Source: Acidimicrobiaceae bacterium (GTDB lineage Bacteria > Actinomycetota > Acidimicrobiia > Acidimicrobiales > Bog-793). From it: a stretch of DNA of 8,781 bases. Every line of letters begins with the position of its first letter. Within the stretch, counting starts at the first letter, position 1. The stretch lies in NCBI GenBank assembly GCA_003170375.1, contig PMZN01000125.1:7868-16648 (forward strand). Direction: 5' to 3'. The position numbers were made by a program, and so were the translations under genes. The notes below the pieces were generated by a model. The model made no database searches, was not told the DNA's origin, and saw only the letters and a program-made list of their open reading frames with translations. This document shows positions 1 through 5,736 of the stretch, piece after piece.

Positions 1-1383
1 CGGCGCGCCGGCGACTGGTTCGTCGTCGCCTTTGACGCGCTCCGGAGCTCCGGCGCCGAACGTCTGGAACGCGACTCCGGCTCTGTTGACGAGAGATCGC
101 GGCAGGTCCGGCCCGAGGACCTCGCGACGATCGTTTACACGAGCGGAACGAGCGGGCCTCCCAAAGGGGCCATGCTCAGCCACTCGAACATCATGTGGGC
201 GCTGCGCAAGGTCACTCCTGTCTACGACATCGGCGAGGGCGACCGCCTCCTGTCGTTTCTGCCTCTCAGCCACATAGCCGAGCGAATGATGAGCGACTTC
301 CTGCCGATCGCGGTCGCCGGTGAGACCTGGTTTGCCCGCAACCTTGCCACCGTCGCCGAGGACCTCCCGGCATGTCGGCCGACCGTGTTCCTGGCCGTGC
401 CCCGGTTGTGGGAGAAGCTCCGGGAAACCATAGAAAGCAACCTTCGGGCCCAATCGCTCCCCGTACGCGCTGCTGTGCAGCGCTATATCGACCTCGGCCT
501 GCTCAATGTCGCCTCCGAACAGGAAGGCTCGCTGGTCAACAGGTCGACGCTCGCCCTGTACCGAGTCCTGGACCTGACAGTCGGGTCGACGCTCCGCCAA
601 AGGCTCGGCCTCGACCGGGCCCGCGTTCTGGTCACGAGCGCCGCACCCGCCCATCCCGAGCTCATCAGCTGGTTCCATGCGATCGGACTCCCCCTGCTGC
701 AGCTGTACGGCCTGACCGAGGGTTGCGGGCCGACCGCCGCCAATCGAACCGATCACGTCCGCATCGGCACCGTCGGCACCGCGCTGCCGGGAATGAGCGT
801 CTCCATCGCCGACGACGACGAGATCCTCTTGAAGGGCGGCAACGTGTGCCTCGGCTACCTCAACGACCCTGAGGCCACGGCCGAGCTCATTGACGCCGAC
901 GGCTGGATGCACACCGGCGACACGGGGGCCTTCGACGCTTACGGCTCCCTGCGTATCCTCGGCCGAAAGAAGGACATCATCATCACGGCGGCCGGAGAGA
1001 ACATCGCCCCGGAGGCCATAGAGGTCGACTTGACGAACCACCCGCTCATCTCCGAGGCGGTAGTCCTCGGCGAAGGCCGCAGGTACCTGGCCGCTCTTCT
1101 CACGCTCGACCCGGATGCGCTCACACGTTGGGCGCGACAGCACACCAAGCTCGGCGATCTCGAAGCTCTCGCGGCCGACCCCGACCTGCTCGCCGAGATC
1201 CAGGCGGTCATCGACCAGGTCAACACGAAGAGATCACACGCGGAGAGCATTCGTAAGTTCCGTGTACTGGCCCACGTGCTGACGGCCGAGGACGGGGAGC
1301 TGACTCCGACGATGAAAGTCAAACGAGGCATTGTGTACGAGCACCACGCCGAGGTGATCACCGAGCTCTACGCCAACGGGTGA
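1..1383 (+). CDS. Long-chain fatty-acid-CoA ligase (AMP-forming), 3' part
   Basis: This adenylate-forming enzyme activates a long-chain fatty acid with ATP and joins it to coenzyme A, feeding lipid synthesis or beta-oxidation; it acts in the cytoplasm or at the inner membrane face. The frame is open from base 1, so the N-terminus lies outside the window; 460 residues are visible and family members of the FadD15 type have about 600, so roughly 140 are missing. Counting from base 1, the ATP-binding loop YTSGTSGPPKGAM is at residues 46-58, LPLSH near 88-92, LYGLTEG at 236-242, the TGD motif at 305-307 and GRKKD at 321-325. The C-terminal TPTMKVKR near 436-443 carries the candidate catalytic lysine. 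The first in-frame ATG, at 172, falls inside the ATP-binding loop and cannot be the real start. The family is certain; the exact chain-length preference is not. The next gene follows after 38 bp on the same strand. Confidence 0.95.
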   Translation, partial: RRAGDWFVVAFDALRSSGAERLERDSGSVDERSRQVRPEDLATIVYTSGTSGPPKGAMLSHSNIMWALRKVTPVYDIGEGDRLLSFLPLSHIAERMMSDFLPIAVAGETWFARNLATVAEDLPACRPTVFLAVPRLWEKLRETIESNLRAQSLPVRAAVQRYIDLGLLNVASEQEGSLVNRSTLALYRVLDLTVGSTLRQRLGLDRARVLVTSAAPAHPELISWFHAIGLPLLQLYGLTEGCGPTAANRTDHVRIGTVGTALPGMSVSIADDDEILLKGGNVCLGYLNDPEATAELIDADGWMHTGDTGAFDAYGSLRILGRKKDIIITAAGENIAPEAIEVDLTNHPLISEAVVLGEGRRYLAALLTLDPDALTRWARQHTKLGDLEALAADPDLLAEIQAVIDQVNTKRSHAESIRKFRVLAHVLTAEDGELTPTMKVKRGIVYEHHAEVITELYANG

Positions 1384-1407
1384 GATCTGATCCCCAGCCC
1401 GGGTGAG

Positions 1408-1413
1408 TATCGT
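1408..1413 (+). promoter_or_regulatory. Candidate -10 element of a leaderless or near-leaderless start
   Basis: TATCGT matches the actinobacterial -10 pattern TANNNT and lies 8 nt before the ATG at 1422. Transcription would begin within a couple of bases of the start codon, which would explain the lack of a Shine-Dalgarno sequence. I see no good -35 box. The element is short and could be chance. Confidence 0.25.
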
Positions 1414-1421
1414 CTCGGGCG

Positions 1422-2885
1422 ATGCCGATCCTCCAGACGCCTAAGAGACGCCGCTCCGCTCGAGCCAGGTCAGTCGCCGTCCTCGGCATCTTGTTCGGTG
1501 TCCTCGTCGGCGCCGCGGCGTGCACAACTGCACGGTCGGCGGCCAGCGCGGGCGACTCCTCGAGCAGTAGCACCACCTCGCAGCCCGTTGCCGCTCCGCG
1601 CAGCCTCCGGGACGTCGCCGGCGAGCCGATCCCATTCGGAGCGGCGGGCTACTTCGGCGCCCTCGCGCGTGCAGACCTCGGCTCCGGGGCAGTCGGCATG
1701 GCCGCCAGCTCGAGTGGGGGCGGCTATCTGCTCGTGACCGGCAACGGCACGGTGTTCAGTTTCGGCGACGCCAGATTCCACGGCTCGATCCCTGCCCGCG
1801 ACAAGGATCACGTTGCCGCGATCGTCGAGGCCGGCAAAGGCGCTGGCTATTGGTTGGCCTGCGATAACGGCCGTATCTTCAGCTTCGGTGACGCCGAGTT
1901 CCACGGCTCTGCCGCGAGCCTTCCTCTCAGCACTCCGATCGTCGCCATGGCGGCCACCCCTGACGGCCGGGGCTACTGGCTCGTCGCGTCCGGCGGCCGT
2001 GTCCTCCACTACGGCGACGCCCACTTCTACGGTTCTGCGATCGCGCAGCTCCACGGAGACCACATCGTCGCCATCGCTGCCACCCCGGATGGCCAGGGCT
2101 ACTGGCTCGCGGCATCGGGCGGCCGTGTCTTCCACTACGGCGACGCGCACTTCTACGGCTCGGCGACCGTCGGGCTGCACAGCGACCATACCGTCGCCAT
2201 TGCTGCCACCCCGGATGGCCGGGGCTACTGGCTCGTTTCCTCCGGTGGACGGGTCTTCCATTACGGCGACGCCGAGTACCACGGTTCGGCGTCGTCGGTG
2301 GTCCGGAAGAACCCGGTCGTTGCCGCGGCGCCAACTCCCGACGGCAAGGGCTATTGGCTGCTTCCGTCGATCCCGCCTCCAGTGGGACTCCCGACCCCCG
2401 GCAACGGCTTCCTCGCCGGCCATGTCACGGCGATCGGCGACTCGGTGATGCTCGACGCGCAGCCCGCCCTCGAGGCTGACATCCCCGGCATAGACGTCGA
2501 GGCGGCCGTCAGCCGCCAGTGGGACGCCGGCATTGCGCTCGTTCAACAGCTGAAGTTTGAAGGTCGCCTCGGGGCAATCGTCGTGATCGATCTCGGCACC
2601 AATGGCCCGGTGAGCCTGCAGCAGTTCGCCAGCATGATGAGCGTCCTGTCCGGCGCCTCCCGGGTGGTGTTCGTCACGGTGCATCTCCCCCCGAGCTACT
2701 CCTGGGCAACGTCGGTGAACGCCACCCTCGCCCAGGGCGTGCTGCGCTACCCGCGGGACCGGCTCGCCGACTTCAACAAGCTGGCGGACGAGAACCCGCA
2801 GTGGTTCTACTCAGACGGCGTTCACATGCCGATCGGCGGAACGGGGGCCCAAGTGATGGCCAGGCTCATCAAGTCCGAGATCTGA
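1422..2885 (+). CDS. Repeat (propeller-like) plus SGNH-hydrolase-like exported protein, probable lipoprotein
   Basis: A 487-residue exported protein with two parts. The N-terminus is basic (KRRR at 8-11), followed by a hydrophobic stretch at about 18-33 ending at Cys34 (GAAAC), a weak lipobox that lacks the usual Leu at -3, and then a Ser/Thr-rich linker. Residues 88-316 hold five full and one partial copy of a 42-residue repeat (starts near 88, 129, 171, 213, 255, 297) with core GYWLV..GGRVFHYGDA.FYGS, probably a beta-propeller. Residues 335-487 look like the SGNH domain found at the C-terminus of actinobacterial acyltransferase-3 proteins: GDSV with Ser341 (block I), GTNG at 392-395 (block III), and DGVH with Asp465 and His468 (block V). 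By inference it is an esterase or O-acyltransferase acting on cell-envelope sugars, with the repeats binding a partner or glycan. There is no clear Shine-Dalgarno sequence before the ATG. Substrate unknown. Confidence 0.88.
   Translation: MPILQTPKRRRSARARSVAVLGILFGVLVGAAACTTARSAASAGDSSSSSTTSQPVAAPRSLRDVAGEPIPFGAAGYFGALARADLGSGAVGMAASSSGGGYLLVTGNGTVFSFGDARFHGSIPARDKDHVAAIVEAGKGAGYWLACDNGRIFSFGDAEFHGSAASLPLSTPIVAMAATPDGRGYWLVASGGRVLHYGDAHFYGSAIAQLHGDHIVAIAATPDGQGYWLAASGGRVFHYGDAHFYGSATVGLHSDHTVAIAATPDGRGYWLVSSGGRVFHYGDAEYHGSASSVVRKNPVVAAAPTPDGKGYWLLPSIPPPVGLPTPGNGFLAGHVTAIGDSVMLDAQPALEADIPGIDVEAAVSRQWDAGIALVQQLKFEGRLGAIVVIDLGTNGPVSLQQFASMMSVLSGASRVVFVTVHLPPSYSWATSVNATLAQGVLRYPRDRLADFNKLADENPQWFYSDGVHMPIGGTGAQVMARLIKSEI
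1683..2369 (+). repeat. 126-bp in-frame tandem repeats (about 5.5 copies)
   Basis: Units begin near 1683, 1806, 1932, 2058, 2184 and 2310, each 126 bp (42 codons) apart except the first (123 bp); the last is cut short. The copies at 2058 and 2184 share long nearly identical stretches, for example around the codons for ATPDG.GYWL, while the outer copies differ more. They encode the repeat domain of the exported protein and are coding repeats, not a CRISPR array. The same repeats create long false open frames on the opposite strand. Confidence 0.85.
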
Positions 2886-2903
2886 TAAACCGACCCGGTC
2901 GCG

Positions 2904-3959
2904 CTACGGCGCAGTCGGGATGGGTCGAGGCAACAGGTCAGCGGAGCTTGGCGGACGCCCGCCCATGTCCCACAGTTCGGCGACGAGCTCGAGCGACCGG
3001 GCCTTCGCCTCGTAGGAGTGGGTCCGGGTCGAGAGCATGATCTCGTCCGCCCCGGTTCGCCTTTGCAGCTCGACCAGGCCTTGCTTGACCGCGCGGGGAC
3101 CACCTATCAGGTGGGTCGCCATGGCCTCTTCCACGACCGCCCGGTCGCCGGCCGAGAACGGGTACGAAGCTCCCTCCTCCGGCGAGGGGAACAGCCCCAG
3201 CCGCCCTGTACGCAGCTGAAGTATCGACAACGCCGATGACTGCGCCAGCCACCTGGCCTCTTCCTCGTTGGGCGCGCAGAGCACGGAGACCGCGACCATG
3301 GTGCGGGGCTCACCGAGGAAGGCAGAAGGCTGGAAGGACGAACGGTAGAGCTCGAGTGCCTCATCGACAAGACGAGGGCTGAAGTGGTACGCGAACGAAT
3401 AGGGCAGACCGAGGACGCCGGCCAGTTCTGCGCTGAACAGCGACGAGCCGAGAAGCCATACCTCGGGAAGGTATCCTGGACCGGGCACCGAACCCGGATG
3501 ACCTGGGGCATCGTCGCTCCTGGCCAGATAACCGATCAACTCGACGACATCGTCGGGGAAGTGCTCGGCGCCGAGATCCGAGCGGCGCCGCAGCGCCCTC
3601 GCTGTTCTCAGGTCAGTGCCGGGAGCACGTCCGAGCCCAAGATCGATGCGTCCCGGGTGGAGTGCCTCAAGGGTGCCGAACTGTTCGGCGACCACGAGAG
3701 GTGCGTGATTGGGAAGCATGACTCCGCCGGACCCGATCCTGATGGAGGAAGTGGCGGAGGCAAGGTGGGCGATCAGCACGGGAGGAGAGGAGCTTGCGAC
3801 TGCCGGCATCCCGTGGTGCTCGGCCACCCAGAGGCGCTTGTAACCGAGTCGCTCGGCCACTAATGCAAGCTGGGTGGTCTCCTCGAGTGCGCGCGCCGCA
3901 GTCGAGCCGGTCGCCACGGTGGCCAGATCGAGGACGGAAAGGGGCACCATGACCGGCAT
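2904..3959 (-). CDS. Luciferase-like (LLM class) flavin-dependent oxidoreductase, MsnO8-like
   Basis: A TIM-barrel enzyme of the bacterial luciferase family, expected to use reduced FMN (or F420) to oxidise an unknown substrate in the cytoplasm. Counting from the ATG at 3959 it has 351 residues, normal for the family. Visible signatures are [10 protein letters not shown] at 6-15, [12 protein letters not shown] at 38-49, [13 protein letters not shown] near 77-88, [20 protein letters not shown] at 91-110, LLGSS at 169-173 and [14 protein letters not shown] near 315-328. This is the pattern of the 'luciferase family oxidoreductase, group 1' (MsnO8-like) set. The start is uncertain: the frame is open upstream to 4322, an ATG at 4067 lies 5 nt after the stop of the DUF3054 gene, and ATGs at 3959 and 3950 sit right before the conserved N-terminus. 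None has a good Shine-Dalgarno sequence; I chose 3959 because upstream residues do not look like the family. It is the last gene of a leftward operon. Confidence 0.92.
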   Translation of the reverse strand: MPVMVPLSVLDLATVATGSTAARALEETTQLALVAERLGYKRLWVAEHHGMPAVASSSPPVLIAHLASATSSIRIGSGGVMLPNHAPLVVAEQFGTLEALHPGRIDLGLGRAPGTDLRTARALRRRSDLGAEHFPDDVVELIGYLARSDDAPGHPGSVPGPGYLPEVWLLGSSLFSAELAGVLGLPYSFAYHFSPRLVDEALELYRSSFQPSAFLGEPRTMVAVSVLCAPNEEEARWLAQSSALSILQLRTGRLGLFPSPEEGASYPFSAGDRAVVEEAMATHLIGGPRAVKQGLVELQRRTGADEIMLSTRTHSYEAKARSLELVAELWDMGGRPPSSADLLPRPIPTAP

Positions 3960-4072
3960 AACCACGGACGTGAATGCCGGATTCCCGGTTCGGATTCGCG
4001 CTTCGCTTGCGATCACGCTGACAACAGGAGACCTGTGCGGCAGCGGCGCGGCGCGGCGCTGCCGCATGAGGC

Positions 4073-4432
4073 TCAGTTCACCAGTCCGCGGCGCCGGACG
4101 CCTGCGATAAGCAGCCGCCATCCGAGCATTGCGACCCCCAGGAAGCCCAATGCCACAAAGACGAAAGCCACGGCAGTCCCTTGACCGGAGATCACCCGCA
4201 AGGCCATGGCGAGCGCCACAGTCGAGATCCACACGATCACTCCGTCCAGGAGGGACACCCCGGCGCGCCGCCGACCAGACAGCGCGAACCAGCCGGCGGC
4301 CAGGCCCGAAAGAAATGGCCACGCGGTCGAGACCAGCCCGGCGACGCTGAGCCCATGGGCATGGACGACCCGCCCAATTCCCACGAAAAGGAGAACGGCT
4401 GCTGCGTCTGCCGCCGCCCGTGCTTGACGCAT
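4073..4432 (-). CDS. DUF3054 family membrane protein
   Basis: A 119-residue protein with four probable membrane helices (about residues 9-25, 33-51, 61-81 and 87-110) separated by short basic loops such as GRRRAG. The pattern of [12 protein letters not shown] near the N-terminus, [12 protein letters not shown] at 38-49, ALRVISGQG at 77-85 and GWRLL at 104-108 matches DUF3054, a small actinobacterial integral membrane family with no known function. The ATG lies 7 nt downstream of the stop of the zinc-ribbon gene, and its own stop is 5 nt before a possible start of the flavin oxidoreductase, so co-transcription is likely. A weak AGG lies about 12 nt upstream of the ATG. The family call is by recognition and fairly confident; no function can be assigned. 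Confidence 0.85.
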   Translation of the reverse strand: MRQARAAADAAAVLLFVGIGRVVHAHGLSVAGLVSTAWPFLSGLAAGWFALSGRRRAGVSLLDGVIVWISTVALAMALRVISGQGTAVAFVFVALGFLGVAMLGWRLLIAGVRRRGLVN

Positions 4433-4439
4433 TCGGCGG

Positions 4440-4811
4440 TCAACCTAGTGCGCGCGCACCAGCTTTGGCCGTCGGTGACCTCAGGGCAGCTGAGTGCGGG
4501 AGACGTCCAGCCGCCGGATTGGCTCTCGTGACCTTGCGATCGGTGAACTGCTCCGATTGACATTTCGGGCATCTTCTAAGCGCAGAGCGAACTGTCAGCT
4601 GGTCTTCTGTGCCTGATGTCAGCTGAGAGCCCGATGCCGACAGGGCGAGCACGCCCTCCGCCAGGGCTGGCAACTGCCCGACTGCTCCAATCCCTGGGCC
4701 CCGGGCACGGCGGGCACGGCGGTGCGAGAAATGCGCCTGCTCAGTTGTCAGCAGCCATGCCGTACCGCAGGCATCACAGCGCCGCTCGATGAGACGCACC
4801 CGCCCGAACAT
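4440..4811 (-). CDS. Hypothetical two-CxxC zinc-ribbon-like protein
   Basis: A 123-residue protein I do not recognise by name. It has two CxxC pairs, RRCDACGTAW (Cys12, Cys15) and RRCPKCQSEQF (Cys81, Cys84), which together could bind one zinc ion as a split ribbon. The stretch between them (about 28-75) is Ala/Gly/Arg-rich and looks flexible, and the tail after residue 95 is low complexity. The two cysteine knuckles with typical flanking aromatic and polar residues argue that the gene is real rather than a chance frame. The ATG at 4811 has no Shine-Dalgarno sequence upstream; GTG at codon 5 is an alternative start. It is the first gene of the tight leftward trio (stop 7 nt before the DUF3054 start), which suggests but does not prove a shared role. 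Confidence 0.65.
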   Translation of the reverse strand: MFGRVRLIERRCDACGTAWLLTTEQAHFSHRRARRARGPGIGAVGQLPALAEGVLALSASGSQLTSGTEDQLTVRSALRRCPKCQSEQFTDRKVTRANPAAGRLPHSAALRSPTAKAGARALG

Positions 4812-4925
4812 GGGGTCGGACTACCGGTCGAGGTGATAGTCGGAGCTTGAGGTGACATGTTGCTTGTCTCGTGGAATTCTGCGGCGGCGGGTCGATCCGA
4901 CAGGCCTCGGTCGATTCGTGCTCTC
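4812..4925. other. 114-bp spacer between the Nudix-like and zinc-ribbon genes
   Basis: No gene or clear terminator is visible. On the minus strand the bases just before the zinc-ribbon ATG contain a GACTA/TAGTC inverted repeat with a 13-nt loop (about 4817-4839). A possible -10-like TAGTCC lies 6 nt before the ATG but lacks the final T. Either could mark a promoter for the leftward trio; both are weak. Confidence 0.3.
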
Positions 4926-5543
4926 CTAGCGGTTCTGTTCAAGCCACTCGTAAAGCAGCACACGGCATTGAACGCAAGCGAGCTCGCCAAGCAGTTCCCG
5001 TGCGCCCAGAGCCGTCGCCGGGTAGCAAGCGCCGACGCTCTGCTCTGCGATGAGTAGCTCCCGAGGCAACTCGGCAACGACTCCGTAGACGCGTTGACTG
5101 GACGACGAGCTGTCGACGTCCCAGCCTGTGCCGTTCAGCTGCTGCAGGGACACGAACTCCTCACAGCGGTCCAGGTTGAATTCCCTCCGCACGGTCGCCT
5201 GGGTCGTCTCCGCGATCGTTCCCGGATCCTCGAGCCTGCTGCCGGCGAAGTCGAGGGTCGCCCTGCCCACGCCCGGCCGGTACGAGCGCGCGGGCAGGAC
5301 CAACCGGCCGTCCTGGATGGTGATCACCAGGAGCGAGTCAGGCTTCTCCACCCGCCAGTAGTCGAACTCGTGCCCGGTCGCGTCCCGCAGCCGCTCACCG
5401 ATCATCGACAACCAGGGCGAACGAACCTCGACGATCCGCGAGAGAAGCTGCCAGCGCTCCTTGTCGGCCTCGGCGGTCACGACGTCTCCGCCTGACAGGA
5501 AGGACATGACAGGAGGGTACCCATGTGGGGATCTGCCTGGCAT
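4926..5543 (-). CDS. Nudix-like protein with a degenerate Nudix box
   Basis: A 205-residue protein whose middle resembles the ADP-ribose pyrophosphatase-like Nudix fold: a strand-rich entry (YWRVEKPDSLLVITIQDGRL near 63-82), LVLPARSYRPGVG, then LDFAGSRLEDPG followed by E112, a seven-residue gap and REF at 120-122. The family box is Gx5Ex7REUxEExGU. Here the two metal-binding glutamates after REU are Leu124 and Asp125, and the leading Gly is not in register, so hydrolase activity is doubtful. It may bind a nucleotide, or act with altered metal ligands. I chose the ATG at 5543 because GAGG (5549-5552) precedes it by 5 nt; GTG at 5549 and ATG at 5507 are alternatives, the latter without a ribosome site. 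It is divergent from the GMC oxidoreductase gene and 114 bp upstream of the leftward trio. Confidence 0.78.
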   Translation of the reverse strand: MPGRSPHGYPPVMSFLSGGDVVTAEADKERWQLLSRIVEVRSPWLSMIGERLRDATGHEFDYWRVEKPDSLLVITIQDGRLVLPARSYRPGVGRATLDFAGSRLEDPGTIAETTQATVRREFNLDRCEEFVSLQQLNGTGWDVDSSSSSQRVYGVVAELPRELLIAEQSVGACYPATALGARELLGELACVQCRVLLYEWLEQNR

Positions 5544-5548
5544 GTTCA

Positions 5549-5552
5549 CCTC
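5549..5552 (-). promoter_or_regulatory. Ribosome binding site of the Nudix-like gene
   Basis: GAGG on the minus strand, 5 nt before the ATG at 5543. It favours that start over the upstream GTG, which it adjoins, and over the ATG at 5507, which is preceded by pyrimidines. Confidence 0.5.
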
Positions 5553-5724
5553 GCGCGGTTGGCCAACTGTCTCGCCGGGCTACCCACTTGGCCCTCCCCG
5601 ACGCTCGATGGGAGGAGCTTCGGAAGAAATACGCGAGCGCGCTGAGCTGACGACCGCGGTCGGCGGTCCCTCCCCCAACCTCGCCACGGCGTCCGCGCTC
5701 GACGGGCGCCTGCGTCCCGACTTC

Positions 5725-5730
5725 TAAGAT
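5725..5730 (+). promoter_or_regulatory. Candidate -10 box of a leaderless GMC oxidoreductase transcript
   Basis: TAAGAT fits the actinobacterial -10 consensus TANNNT and is followed by exactly 6 nt and then the GTG at 5737. That spacing would put the transcription start on the start codon, and no Shine-Dalgarno sequence is present. No clear -35 box is visible about 17 nt upstream. Confidence 0.4.
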
Positions 5731-5736
5731 CGCCAA

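Larger units (their letters stand above)
5544..5736. promoter_or_regulatory. Divergent intergenic region with two perfect palindromes
   Basis: This 193-bp stretch separates the leftward Nudix-like gene from the rightward GMC oxidoreductase gene and should hold promoters for both. It contains GTTGGCCAAC (5558-5567), a 10-bp perfect palindrome starting 15 nt upstream of the Nudix-like ATG, and CGACCGCGGTCG (5651-5662), a 12-bp perfect palindrome 74 nt before the GMC start. Either could be a repressor operator, but no regulator gene lies nearby and short GC-rich palindromes arise by chance in such DNA. Confidence 0.4.

Noticed and set aside
1683..2369. Regular repeats that might be taken for a CRISPR array
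   Set aside because: The 126-bp units are in frame with a protein, diverge at synonymous sites and have no unique spacers.
1470..2684. A 404-codon open frame on the minus strand
   Set aside because: It lies wholly opposite the repeat-SGNH gene, its repeats mirror the coding repeats, and it resembles no protein family; high GC content keeps antisense frames open.
2886..2903. CGACC-C-GGTCG palindrome (2891-2901) as a bidirectional terminator between convergent genes
   Set aside because: The centre is a single base, so no RNA hairpin loop can form with the full stem, and there is no T-run on either side.
5605..5727. A plus-strand frame ending at TAA 5725-5727, just before the GMC gene
   Set aside because: The peptide shows no family signature, its possible ATG at 5605 has no ribosome site, and its stop overlaps the likely -10 box.
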